Shown here: one piece after another, positions 24,201-34,873 of the stretch | Position numbering within the stretch: the stretch's first letter is position 1 | Layout of the letters: each line of letters begins with the position of its first letter | Source: Kitagawia praeruptora | Lineage: Eukaryota > Streptophyta > Magnoliopsida > Apiales > Apiaceae | NCBI GenBank assembly: GCA_037693485.1 | Contig: CM075352.1 | Location: 67,334,001 to 67,398,000, forward strand | Reading direction: 5' to 3' | Length of the DNA stretch: 64,000 nt | Program-made: the position numbers and the translations under genes | The notes under the pieces: generated by a model | Told to the model about the DNA's origin: nothing | Databases searched by the model: none | What the model saw: only the letters and a program-made list of their open reading frames with translations

Positions 24201-25318
24201 CCATGAGTCTGTTGATAAGATACAAATAGAGTAATATCAGTACAAATATGTACATTAGCTCCAGTATCAATCAACCATTCATGAGACGAATAAGTGGAAA
24301 GAAGTACAGGGTTGTAGGTCACATACCCGTTGTCAGTTTCAGAAGCAATAGCCTCACCAACAACCATGTTAACCATAGGCCCACTAGTGGTACCAAGCAC
24401 AGTGTTAGCTTGTGCTCCCACAACAGGTTTCTTAGCTTTCTTTACAGGACAGTCCTTGCTCCAATGACCAACATGTCCACAAGACCAACATGGTTTGTTT
24501 GCCTTTGGTTTCTTAGCCTTGTTCTTGTCCTTAGACTTAGTGTTTTACTTCTTAGTGACAGACTTTCTTTTCTGTCCTACAGTCACTACATTCACCTTCG
24601 AACTCCCAGCATGTTCAGAAGGCATCACATGTCCTTGCTTGGACTTGTGTTGCTCCTGCACAGAGATGTCCAACATCAGGTTTGTCCAGGTGATCTCTCC
24701 TTTCTGTCTTTTCAGGGAAAGTGCAAACTCTTCCCAAGACTTAGGAAGCTTTTCAATCACAGACATAACCTGAAACTTTTCAGGAAGGTCCATACCAGAC
24801 TCCTTCAAAGCATGAACCAACATCTCAAACTCATGCACCTGCTCAGTCATGGACTTAGTATCCACCAGTTTAAAGTCAAGGAACCGAGCCACAGAATACT
24901 TTTCCAATCCTTGCGAATCAGTATTATGTGTCTGGTCAAGCTTCTCCCATAAGAGCTTAGCAGTGTAGGAGTCAGATGAATAAACATCGAATAGAGTGTT
25001 CGCCAAAGCTACCAGAATTACAGCCCTAGCCACCCCATCCTTTTCCTCCCACATGGTATAAGCCTTAACAGTTTCAGCTTTCTCCTTAACCACAATTGGT
25101 TTCTCATACTGCACCACTGGCCATAGACCCTTTACCGTTAACCACAGTTTCATCTTTTTCTGCCAACGAGAAAAACCAACACCCCCACCGAATTTATCAG
25201 GCATACCTGACATATCGATAGGTTGTGGGAAACGGTACGTAGTCCAATCAATGGTAGGTACAGTAACAGTAGACCCAGAGCCAGTCTCAACAACAGGAGT
25301 TTCCGTTTCGTTAACCAT
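21204..25318 (-). pseudogene. copia gag-pol polyprotein, disabled by two stops and a frameshift
   Basis: Reading starts at ATG 25318 (MVNETETP), 43 bases past the 5' LTR. Gag (UBN2/DUF4219-like) is followed by a zinc knuckle CWSCGHVGHWSKDC near 24485-24444, a protease with WLIDTGANVH (about 24290), and integrase with HARLGHLNFG, a catalytic DRGGEYTS region and GVAERKN. Then come reverse transcriptase with YVDDILLFG (about 22180) and RNase H ending near 21300 with the NLADPLTKGL block. Breaks: TAA at 24547-24545 between gag and the knuckle, a small indel near 24070 after VPDIRRN, and TAG at 22637-22635 where the family has Trp (GCKWVFKRK). All other frames are open, as expected of a young copy. 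The remaining 520 bases to the polypurine tract are untranslated. Confidence 0.93.
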
Positions 25319-25344
25319 CTTGTTAATTAACAATATATAACACA

Positions 25345-25360
25345 AATAATCTCTTCAAGA
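25345..25360 (-). promoter_or_regulatory. Unusual primer-binding position, complementary to own LTR
   Basis: Two bases inside the 5' LTR, where most copia elements carry TGGTATCAGAGC (initiator Met tRNA), this element reads TCTTGAAGAGATTATT. It lacks the TGG that pairs with a tRNA CCA end. The exact complement of these 16 bases lies in the LTR (25610-25595, and 19663-19648 in the other LTR), so the transcript can fold its leader onto this site. Confidence 0.7.
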
Positions 25361-25361
25361 T

Positions 25362-26620
25362 TGTTGGGAATTTTACACTAAACACAACAATGAAGCAGTG
25401 ATATATATTCAACAAGAACAGGCATGAAACCAATTAACAGAAACAAATCACGAAGGCAACACAAGAATATAATTAGAGACTGTAATTAACGATAAAAGTA
25501 AGAACAAACTTATCTCCCACAGAAGCTATTAGCAATACTGATCAGAGAGAGAAGAACAGCTGAGTCACCAAGCCCTTCGAGAAGACTTGGCTGTTCTTGA
25601 AGAGATTATTGCCCCACTTACGCTGTGTTGGGTTGCTGCAATAACACTTCCAGGATAAAACAGCTCCGATCAATGTGTTCACAGATACACCAGAGATCAA
25701 CGACGACCAGCACCTCAGTTCGCCTAAGAATTATGTAAATAATCTGTTTGTGTCGAGAGAGAACAGAGAAGAAGAACGAACAAGGGTTTTTCCTTAACGT
25801 ATATCCTTCTTAACGTTATATCTTCGATATATATAATACCCAAAAATAAAACGTAAGAGATATGCCTTAAAAGGAAAGTAAATATTCTGATTTAATTTTA
25901 TTAACTACATCAGTATTTATTTTTTAGTTACAACTGCGTCAGGATCTGGCCATCAGTAGCATCAGGATTTGATGTCCGTCAGGATCAGGATTCAGTGTTC
26001 GTCAGGAACTGATATCCATCAGGATTTAGTCCATCAGTATCTGATGTCTGACTAAGTCCATCAGGATTTGTTCCAAGTACTGATCCATTCATTTCCAGTA
26101 CTGTTATAACAAATAAATCTGAAACCTGTTAAAATAAATCAATATTCCAGGTAATAAAATTCCTCGCCCAGGTCGCCTCGCGTATGCGAGACGCCGAGAC
26201 ATTCGCCCAAATAGCCCTTCGACCCGACCCGTGTCGTGTCGTGGCGTGACGTGGCGTGGCGAGGCGGGCGGCGGCGGCGCGCGTGTGTGTGCGTGTGCGC
26301 GAGGCTCACACTACAACCATGCACACCCACATGCCTTAGTAGTTATACACTACACTTGCACATGGAGCAATATAAAGCCACCAACCTCTCATTACCAATT
26401 CTATGTGGGACTCAAGTTATTTCAACTAACTAACCCACATAACCCATTTCAAGCAAGCAACTTCAACTCATTTTATTTATGGATTCCACTAAGAAAATGT
26501 CTTACATCCAAACATGAAAGTTTAAGTCCTCATAACAAGGAACAACCTTCACTTGTTAGTTTCCGAAAATTACATCAAGAACATATTATAAATATGCCTC
26601 AAACTTTCCATTTTCTAACA
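25362..26620 (-). repeat. 5' LTR of the copia element (element reads on minus strand)
   Basis: 1,259 bp, near-identical to 19415-20673. On the minus strand a TATTATATATATCG core near 25835 could be the TATA box, placing the transcript start near 25800 and leaving about 440 bases of LTR in the leader. Confidence 0.95.
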
Positions 26621-26888
26621 AAGAGATGGAAGAGAAGGGTGATAGTGACTCATTTGAGGCACTAAGCCTGGAGTCATCAGATTCAAGTGATCACGAAGAA
26701 TTTGAGAAGAGTAGGCTGAAAAGAAGAAAAAGCAAGAAGAAACATAAACCCATTTACCCTACATTCAATCCAAAAATACCAATGGAACACGTTGAATTTC
26801 AGCTTGGACTTATTTTTACCTTAAGAGAGCAACTGAGAGATGCAGTTAGAAACTATGGTGTTGCTAAACAGAGAAGAGTTTTTTTTGT

Positions 26889-27287
26889 ATCCCCTTGTTC
26901 TTCGGATACAATTCGATTCTTCTACGGCCAAATCTCAATTTGTGGAAAGCCTTCGATGGCTTCCTTATGAAAACCATAATAGAGTCCGACCACAACGACC
27001 GAATTGATTATCTTCATGTTTTACCGGTTTGTCTGTCCCCAATAATTAATTCTCGCTGACCACGCCCTATAGGTATCATCGAATCAATAGCAATAAGCCC
27101 CGTTTGAAGAGGCTCGTATATTGCGTGAAGTGATCCTTGTAATGCCAGGATAGGGACTCTCTCTTTTCTGAATCTCTCCTCTTCTCCGGACTCTTAGCTC
27201 TTAGGAAGAAGATTCTAGAAGAAAAATTATGCATCCGCCAAATAGGAACTTGCAGCAGATAGTCCTGCCTCACGCCCATGTTCATCA
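26889..27287. other. Mosaic of organelle DNA in the MULE gene (NUPT): atpA joined to ycf1
   Basis: The MULE frame stops after RRVFFV and resumes at about 27288. Between, the minus strand at 27120-27019 encodes 34 intact codons of plastid ATP synthase alpha (EPLQTGLIAIDSMIPIGRG and the P-loop GDRQTGKT). It runs straight into the start of plastid ycf1 (MKIINSVVVVGLYYGF) at 27017-26968. In plastid DNA these two genes are far apart, so unrelated fragments were joined before or during insertion, as is typical for end-joining of organelle DNA. The outer parts (26889-26967, 27121-27287) look like further organelle pieces, but I could not assign them. Confidence 0.85.
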
Positions 27288-27904
27288 AAAGAAGTGATTG
27301 TAAGAGGTTGCAAGCCAAGTGTAGAGATGGTTACAAGTGGGAACTATGGGCCAGCAAAATACAGAATGATGAGGTTTTTCAGGTGAAAACTTACAAAAGA
27401 GATCACAATTGCATCATTTTAAGTAAACAGAGAATGGTAAAGGCTGAATGGTTGGAAAAAGAGTTTGGTAATACTATTAGGAGCAATCCTAGATGGAAAC
27501 TTAAGGAATTTGCAGATGCTATAAATGTTAAGTTCAAGATACATTGTACATTAAATCAGTGCTGGTGGGCTAAAAAAACTGCAATGGCTGAACTGGAATC
27601 AGTGTTGAAGGAACATTATGGATGATTATGGGACTATGGAGCTGAGGTTTTAAAAACTAATCCTGGAAGTTCTGTTTTTATCAAAGGAGGGACAACTGTT
27701 GTAGAAAATCAAAGAAAGGCCAGTGAAGCTAAAAAGGCACAAGCAGAGGTTGCAAAGGCACATTCACTACGAAACAAGCAAAATGTGAAGAAAAAAGTAA
27801 CACAGAAAGCAAAATGGCTTGAAAGGGTTTTTAGGACTAATATTTTCGCTTACTTCTTTATGGCAAGGTAATTGTCTATTTCCCACCATTTATTAAAAAA
27901 CTTG

Positions 27905-28217
27905 TGTTGGTTGACTATCATTTCAAATATAGAATAAACAAAATGGCTTACATATATTTATTGTGTGTAAGTTACAAAATACATATATTAAATACAATAA
28001 ATTGGGTGTTACATAATATTTGTGTATTTATTGGACTGTTACATTATTTGGGGTGGAGGATGTGAAAGAAGAGCCTACAAATAGTGGTTCACACTTCACA
28101 CCATCAAGAAAAAAAGAACCAAAAACAGAAATGAGGAAGCTTTGTTCATTCACAATCCGGAACTCCAAATAAATCTTTTTACTTCTTTTCTTATATTATT
28201 TAATTTATGATCTTACA
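27905..28217 (+). repeat. 5' LTR of the second copia element
   Basis: 313 bp, beginning TGTTGG and ending TTACA. The matching 3' LTR is interrupted by the elements at 31163 and 32118 but is otherwise collinear, with a few substitutions and small indels (for example ACACTTCACACC shortened). Confidence 0.9.
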
Positions 28218-28218
28218 T

Positions 28219-28230
28219 TGGTATCAGAGC
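28219..28230 (+). promoter_or_regulatory. Primer-binding site, initiator Met tRNA type
   Basis: TGGTATCAGAGC, the standard complement of the plant initiator Met tRNA 3' end, one base after the LTR. Confidence 0.92.
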
Positions 28231-31105
28231 TAACTAATTTTGCTCTCATTTCTGTCAGGTTTTTAATGAATCTTGTCACATCAATTTTTCAGCAACTTCT
28301 GTCCAAGAGCTGTGATTCAGAAATTCGTTATTATCTTAGTATGGTATTTGATTGTATATAATGTTTGTTTCGTTGGTTCCCACAAACAAGTCTATGGTGA
28401 CTTGCATGTTATGCATATATATAAATGTTTGGTTGGCTGTTTGTATTTTTTATTGGTTTACTAGTTACTACCTTGCACTTGGTTCTCGTTTTCATTTAGG
28501 TTGTTATATCTTCTTGCCCAGTTTGATTGTTTTTTATATTGTTATACATGTGCATAGTTCTTTTGGACCTTTTTTTTGTGATTGTTTAATTCATGATCTA
28601 TATTGCACTGCATATGTATTTCTTTCGATTTTTTTGTTAGTTTTATGGATCTACCAAGTTTAGTTGATATTTTTGTCATTTAATCTTTTCTGCATTTACA
28701 TACATAATATGCAATTGTTTTGTGCTTTGGTTTTTTTTTTTTCTAAATTTTGTGCTTTGGTTTTTATGACCTCTAATTTCTTTACCCATTGTCAGTACAT
28801 CAGTGTTTATCATATTAATTTCTTTTTAATTATGTGCTCATTTTAGGTGTGTAACTCAAATTGCATAACATGTTTCATGCTATTAATATGATCTTTATGT
28901 CTCACTTATATTTCTAATTTTATGGCTTGTTTAATTTATCAAATTGATCGCAAATATTGTTTTTACATTTTTAATAATTTTGTTTTTCGTTGATTGTTAG
29001 TTGTCTTTGCTATATTTATAATTGACATGTTCTTATTTGTTTGTATAATTTTGCAGTTAATTATTTTGTGTTCTTACCTCAATTGCGTTTTTTTTTCTGT
29101 TTGTGAGATAATATATATGCCTAAAATATTTCTTATTGTTAACGCTTTAATGGTTTAGTCTTGCAGGTGAGATTTAATTTTTGTCCATGTGATCTTTATA
29201 TTTGATTATCGCTATTATTTTAGTGGGTCAACAAGCTTAGTGGTTATCCATTCATCATTGTATAAATTTTGCCTAAATTGGCAATTTATTGTCCATTGCT
29301 TGTTTTTGAATTGAAATGCTCGGAAAGGACCAAAAGATGTGATTTTTATCTAAATCAAATGGCACAACTTTTGTTTAATGGAGTATGAATAATTCTGGAA
29401 ATAGCCATTTAAAGAAAATTGACAGAAAAGAAATTAGTTTTGCTCGGGATAGAGAGCATATGAAATAAGAAGATTGAACGTATGTGAATACCAAATTATT
29501 GTACTAGAAGAAATATCTGATAACGCTCAGAAATGGGAGGAGCAAATAATTTATATGGGAAATGGTACTGGCCTAAATGAGGTAGGACTCGGTACATATG
29601 GATTAGATCTTGGGAATAATATATTGGTTCTAAAAAATGTGCTATTTGTTCCCGGAATAAGGCGTAATCTCATTTCAGTCCCCGTCTTGATTAAAAATGG
29701 ATCAGAAATGCGTTTTGGTGATAATAAATTTGTAATCGAAAAAACAAATATTATGAAATGGTTGTTGTGAGCATGTATGAACCTAAACATGGGTTGTTTC
29801 ACCTTTCGAGTACTGTAACGAAAATAAAGAATGACGAGAAATTTTTTGAAAGAATTTTTTGATGAGATTATTGATGCAAATATTGAATTAAATCCTATCG
29901 AGAAGAATGAAATCTGATCTGAATATTGGCAGTGAGCCATTGTATATGGTTGGAAGTAAATATTGAGAATTTCACTTAAATGGGTGATTGACTTTTGTGT
30001 ATACGATAGTCTAGTATTTTATTTGTAGACATGGACATGAAACGGTGCGAGGAGATTGCAATTTGCAAGCAACGGGATGGAAGATTGAAAAAAAAAATTG
30101 AATCTTTAATATTAATAAATGTGGAAGTTGTGATCTTCTAAAAGGAAAGAAGTCCGTTGATTGTATGGAATTTTAAAAAGAAAGGTTGATGAGAATCATG
30201 TAAACATGAGGCCCATCGATGCATAAGTTTTTCGGAAAAAATACATGAGAAAATTAGAATTATTCTATCGAAAATGAATTAGACAATTGTGTCTGTATAT
30301 TTTGAAAAGTGGGAGTCCTTTCTACTATATGGTTAGTAAATGTGGATGATGTGTTTTTGGTAAAAGTAATAAAATAATGTAAATAAAACTAAGTCGTAAC
30401 TTAGTAGTAATTTTGAGATTGAATATATTCGTGAAATGTTATTTGTTTATGGAATCCGAATTAAAAGATAAGAAAACTAGAATGTTGAGTTTGAATTTTG
30501 AAAAGTATCCTAAAAAGTATTTGAATAAAATGCTTGATTATTTAAGGATGCCGAATTGCAGTCCGGCATCAATCCAATTGTTAATGGCAAAACGTTTAAT
30601 GTATTACGCGCAAGTAGTCAAAATTTGATGTATTTTATGTTGTATAGTTGACTGATTTGACTTGGCATTTTTTTAGTCAGCATTGAGCCTAGTGAGAGGC
30701 TGTAAAAAAGATCATGATCAAGTACTTGTAAAGTACATTGTAAACTAAATTGATGAATTAGACAAACGTACCTGGAGCTATTAGTTATTACACTTTAGAT
30801 ATCAATTGTGTATTGATTAATACAAGAATTCAATCTCGGGACACGAACTAAATTTTTGTGGAGCTGATATTGGGAATGTGAGAAAAATTAATGTGTTGCA
30901 AGAAGTTAAATGAGAATATGACAGAAATTTTCACTGGTCAGATAATTGTGAAAATATCTGTTAAACATGTTGGTGTTAAACATGTTGGTTTGATGAGACT
31001 GAGAACTATTTAAGTAATGATGTGCATAATTTTGCTCCAAATAATAACGGAGCTTATGTTGACTCTGTAAATGTGAGAATCGGCTAAGTTATTTGAAAAT
31101 GACGT
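28231..31105 (+). pseudogene. Remnant copia internal region
   Basis: 28231-29450 is AT-rich with no gag recognisable. At 29474-29770 a frame reads VGLGTYGLDLGNNILVLKNV and VPGIRRNLISVPVL, the protease/pre-integrase border of copia polyproteins. Near 30330 VNVDDVFLVKV recalls the YVDDxL reverse-transcriptase site. At 30413-30628 LSLNFEKYPKKYLNKMLDYL and MPNCSPASIQLL match the end of the RT domain. Integrase is missing or unrecognisable. Deletions and many stops leave nothing functional. Confidence 0.65.
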
Positions 31106-31162
31106 CAAGTGGGAGATGTTGGTTGACTATCATTTCAAATATAGAATAAATAAAATGGCTTA

Positions 31163-32020
31163 CAGTTAAACCTTTTTAAAGTAATACTCTTGGGACTAGA
31201 AAAAAATATTACTTTACCGAATTTATTACTTTATTGATATAATAATATTTTATTACTTTATCGATAAAGTCATATTTTATTACTTTACCAAATTTTTATG
31301 TTTACGTATTACAATACATTATGTTTAAAAAAATAAGAATCACTTACGGATGAAGAAATCATTCAGTCGGTAACGAACATTGATCCTAAACAGGACGATA
31401 GCAATGTAATCCCAAGCGTGTCATCAAAGAAAGCATTTCAAGCAATCAATACTTTGAACAATTACTTGTTACAATACGAGCAACACATACGAGGAGTTAT
31501 TTATGTTTTACATAAAGTCAAGGATGAGATTAATTTTGGCTTTGGTGGAAAGAAGAAACAAACTAGTGTAGGTTCATATTATTAAAAGAATTGAGTCGGT
31601 AACGAACACTGATCCTGAACATGACGATAGCAATGTAATCCCAAGCGTGTTATCAACGAAATCATTTCAAGCAATCAATAATTTGAACAATTACTTGTTA
31701 CAATACGAGCAAAACATACCAGTAGTTATTTATTTTTTACATAAAGTCAAGGATGAGATTAATTTTGGCTTTGGTGGAAAGAAGAAACAAGCTACTATAG
31801 GTTCATATTATTAAAAGAATTGAATTTTTTAACTCATCATATACATTATATATATATATATTTGGAATTATTACTTTACACATTACTTGGGCCCTTAATA
31901 ACTTTCTAATTTTTTATTATCTTATGCTTTTAGCGAGAATATTACTTTATAACATTGGCCCAAGTTGGGACCGACGAAATTTATTACTTTATCGAATATT
32001 ACTTAATCGAGGTTTAACTG
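31163..32020 (+). mobile_element. pogo-like (Emigrant/Lemi-type) deletion derivative with duplicated transposase tail
   Basis: The tips CAGTTAAACCTTTTTAAAGT and, from the right, CAGTTAAACCTCGATTAAGT match the CAGT...ACCTCTATAAA pattern of plant pogo-like elements, and the flanks are TA on both sides. Inside, 31335-31585 encodes LTDEEIIQSVTNIDPKQDD, VSSKKAFQAINTLNNYLLQY and VKDEINFGFGGKKK, the C-terminal tail of pogo-type transposases. A second copy starts 229 bp later (31595-31815) with scattered substitutions. The DNA-binding and catalytic domains are gone. A pair of 3' ends in tandem is unusual for a simple internal deletion. Confidence 0.82.
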
Positions 32021-32117
32021 TATATATATTTATTGTGTGTAAGTTACAAAATACATATATTAAATACAATAAATTGGGTGTTACATAATATTTGTGTATT
32101 TATTGGCCTGTTACATT

Positions 32118-32338
32118 TTGGGCCCGTTTGGGAAATCTTATTTTTCAGAAATAAGTTACTTATTCTGGAAAAAAGTTAGGAAATATGTACTTTTTTTTGA
32201 AATAAGTAACTTATTTTTGCAAAATAACGAATATTAAACTCCCGATACACAATTTTCTCTAAAAAAAGTATGTAAATACGAATTTTTTTCCAAAATAAGT
32301 AACTTATAAGTTGATCATCAGATTTGCCAAACACCCCC
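32118..32338. mobile_element. MITE with GTTTGG tips
   Basis: Reversed relative of 4862-5080: tips TGGGCCCGTTTGGGAAATC and, on the other strand, TGGGGGTGTTTGGCAAATC, with AAATAAGTTACTTATTCTGG inside. The 5' LTR lacks it, which fixes the insertion site in CATTATTTGGGG. Only two or three duplicated bases are apparent. Confidence 0.75.
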
Positions 32339-32613
32339 AATTATTTGGGGTGGAGGATGTGAAAGAAGAGCCTACAAATAGTGGTTCACACCATCAAGAA
32401 AAAAAGAACCAAAAACATAAATGAGGAAGCTTTGTTCATTCACAATCCGGAACTCCAAATGAATCTTTTTACTTCTTTTCTTATAGTATTATTTAATTTA
32501 TGATCTTACAGCTTCATATATGTATTACTTGCCCCCCAGTTTGATGCTAACAAGCATTAGTAGAGTTTCGGAGATTAATAATAAGTTAATTAACCTATGT
32601 GGTGAATTTGTAG

Positions 32614-33078
32614 GCATGCGTTGAAGCACATGAGCACGATCATCAACACTACATCGATAAATGCATACAAGGGAAATGCAAAGCTGCTTGATTACACTGC
32701 TACGAAGGGTGCAATTGTGGCATTTACTTACTAGAGGCTTATCTTTGCAGTTGGTTAACAAGGGGATCCGTGTGAACGGTGTGGCTCCTGGTCCAGTCTG
32801 GACGCCGCTTATCCCAGCTTCTTTTGATGAGCAAGAAGTGAAGCAGTTCGGAAGTGAAGTTCCGATGAAAAGGGCTGGACAGCCACATGAAATTGCTACT
32901 GCTTATGTTTTCCTGGCTTCCAATGATTCCAGTTACTACTCTGGCCAAGTTCTTCATCCAAATGGTACAGTATGCATGGCACTTGTGTTCATAAAAGAAA
33001 TATAGTATTTTTTAAATTATCAATGTGCTAATTTAAGTGTTGGATGAAATTGCAGGTGGTGCAATTGTAAATGGTTAA
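32614..33078 (+). pseudogene. Short-chain dehydrogenase (glucose/ribitol dehydrogenase-like), 3' fragment
   Basis: The exon 32614-32964 follows an acceptor TTTGTAG. It encodes MSTIINTTSINAYKGNAKL, the catalytic YTATKGAIVAFT (YxxxK), then GLSLQLVNKGIRVNGVAPGP and MKRAGQPHEIATAYVFLASN. A second short exon (33056-33078) completes HPNGGAIVNG. A 4-bp duplication (ACTTACTAGAGG, near 32730) shifts the frame in the middle. All upstream exons with the Rossmann NAD-binding motif are missing and replaced by the copia LTR. Related intact plant enzymes are NADPH-dependent aldehyde reductases of the SDR family. This copy cannot make an enzyme. Confidence 0.85.
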
Positions 33079-34873
33079 ATCGCGCGTGCATATGATTTGC
33101 AGAAGTCTAGTGCTTAAAATGTGAAGTCCGTTAATTTGTACCATGAAATAAAGCTTTGTACTATAGTCTGGTGTTTACATTCTCTGTTATATATGTAGTT
33201 GGAGCAGTGTGTTGTGTGTTTTCTGTCAAGAGTGTGGTCGGAGATGGTGTAGATTGTTGTGAACCTGAGTCGGCAAACTAATGTATGTGTAGTGTATGTG
33301 TAATGTAATAACTTTATAAATAAAGTCCGAGGGGGCCTTTCTATGAACATAATCTATTGTGCTGAGGATTTTTTGTTTCTGACCAGGTGAAGCTTAACCT
33401 TCTACTAGTATATATGTTTACTCCACGGCACAGATTGTTAAATTTCAAAGTGGTTGGAACAGAATAGGGTTCTTAGGCTCTCAAGTCTCGGCTATACACT
33501 ATAATTGAAGGTTTCCGGAGGAAATACTATGGAGATCGACATCTAACAAGTCAGAATATTTCATCACCTATTCAGCTGTATATTCCATTTGGTCCATGGA
33601 AAGTAGAAATAGATTGATTGATGCACATCCCCATCCTTATCCGATAGATTCTTCTTAGTTGTTTGTAATCATAGAAACTGAGCTGACAAATGAGTCACAA
33701 TTATAAATATTTCAACCAAGTTATAAGTAAATGAAGAGACAAAGAAAACAACCATTGAGAGAACATGCAACAAAACCAGAACTAAAACTACTCCACCCGT
33801 ACTAGGGTCTGATTCATCTTTCAGGATAGAGCCAGTGTGAATAATCACTATATCTAACCACAATCTCCGAGTCGAGAAGAAAATAGAGATGTCCAGTAAC
33901 ACTCATCTGCAATACAAATCCAAAGTGACAAAAAGGGTTTTTCGACCAACCGAGATTTTGTTCACGAGCAGGAGGCAGGCAATTTCGTCAATGCCTTCAT
34001 ATTCAAAGTGAATCCCATTATCTTCAAGCAGAAGGCAATACTGAAACATGTGTTACCAAATATGCACACAGTAGAGCTATATACTCGTACGAAGATCCAT
34101 TTTCATGTATATGGCTATTTGTTGCATGCTATGTTACCCTGACTCTTCATTTTCTCTCGAGTACCCATGGCGGACACTCGACACTCGGACATGGGTATGG
34201 ACACTCCGACACTTATTTTAGGCCATAAACATGTAAATTTTTCAAGATATTTCCGAGTCCGACATTCGGACACGTATCCATGTTGGACACTTTTAGCCGA
34301 GTCCGGGTAACATAGGCTGCATGCATATGTCGCAACTGCCGGGTGGGACAAAGGTGGATAAGAAAGAAAGATATAAAACCCTCTAATAATATGTTGGACA
34401 TTTTGATGAACAGAACAGCGGTGCAAATTACACATGCACATTAGAAAGAGGATCTATTGTTTCACTCTCTACTAAGAGCAACTCGTACAATTCAACAAAT
34501 TCTTACCACTCATTACGCCTTTACATTGTAAGTGTTCCATTCATTTCCCTGCTTTCACACAGTCTTTTTATTTGATTGTATAATGGAACTTTAAGCAAAA
34601 GATTTGCTTGGGAAGAATGTCAGCTAAAAGGAAAATGTAAGAAGTGCACCAATGTGGACAAGGACAATAGTCGTTACTCGTTACCTTGACTACTGAATGT
34701 AAAGAATTACATGGATACTATAAAGGAGCTACAACAATACAGTTGTAGTGTACAGAGAAAACAACATGAAATTAAGATCAAATTCAAAGGAACAACAGGT
34801 GAGATTTGAACTGTCTTTAACACTGGTGAAGAGCATCTTACAATGTTTTATTGAGCTTCTGTATATATGAAAA
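33079..34873. other. Intergenic, no gene recognised; contains one MITE
   Basis: 3' flank of the dehydrogenase relic and of MVK. Apart from the hAT-type MITE at 34129-34315 nothing is recognised. The frames at 33669, 34213 and 34729 are noncoding by my reading; the last overlaps the MVK terminal exon on the same strand in another frame. Confidence 0.5.
34129..34315. mobile_element. hAT-type MITE
   Basis: Tips CTATGTTACCCTGACTC and, on the other strand, CTATGTTACCCGGACTC. Flanking octamers GTTGCATG (34121-34128) and GCTGCATG (34316-34323) differ at one base. The interior repeats GGACAC and GTCCGA words, as in the common plant MITE with CGGACAC-rich body. Confidence 0.85.

Larger units (their letters stand above)
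19415..26620 (-). mobile_element. Full-length Ty1/copia LTR retrotransposon in the MULE gene
   Basis: The element spans 7,206 bp, flanked by the 5-bp duplication AAGAG (19410-19414, 26621-26625). Two 1,259-bp LTRs starting TGTT and ending AACA differ at roughly 17 positions by eye (about 1.3-1.4%), so the insertion is young. The polyprotein runs on the minus strand but has two in-frame stops and a frameshift, so it could move only with help from a related element. A polypurine tract lies at 20674-20683. The primer-site position holds a sequence complementary to its own LTR, not to a tRNA 3' end (see findings). Removing it restores the MULE reading frame across the target site. Confidence 0.95.
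17892..27890 (+). pseudogene. MuDR-type transposase gene, N-terminal half, broken by nested insertions
   Basis: The coding pieces are 17892-17948, 19022-19414, 26626-26888 and 27288-27890. The first piece is an acidic leader (NADDDDDESFDP, then DECQSDNTSDSELKSDD). The third runs directly on from the second once the copia element is taken out. It carries the N-terminal MuDR domain: YPTFNPKIPMEHVEFQLG, LREQLRDAVRNYGVAKQ and, after the plastid insert, CKRLQAKCRDGYKWELWAS and YKRDHNCIILSK, then NPRWKLKEFADAI. Stops lie near 19168 and 27623, and the catalytic DDE part and SWIM finger are absent. It is cut at 27904 by a second copia element. The protein would have bound the element's terminal repeats; this copy cannot transpose. 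Confidence 0.8.
27905..32510 (+). mobile_element. Second Ty1/copia retrotransposon, decayed, with mismatched flanks
   Basis: The 5' LTR is 27905-28217 (TGTTGGTTGAC to ATCTTACA). The primer site TGGTATCAGAGC (initiator Met tRNA) is at 28219-28230, the polypurine tract CAAGTGGGAGA at 31106-31116, and the 3' LTR is 31117-32510, swollen by two insertions. The internal region is only 2.9 kb and its pol is a relic. The five bases outside are ACTTG on the left and GCTTC on the right, so there is no clear target duplication. The left neighbour is MULE sequence and the right neighbour is a dehydrogenase gene relic. Confidence 0.88.
31117..32510 (+). repeat. 3' LTR of the second copia element, with two insertions
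   Basis: Without the insertions at 31163-32020 and 32118-32338 this LTR is about the same length as the 5' LTR. The insertions must be younger than the retrotransposon. Confidence 0.88.

Noticed and set aside
28231..29170. Runs of hydrophobic open frames that look like small membrane proteins
   Set aside because: T-rich DNA inside a decayed copia element gives Phe/Leu/Ile codons in any frame. There is no conserved motif or start context.
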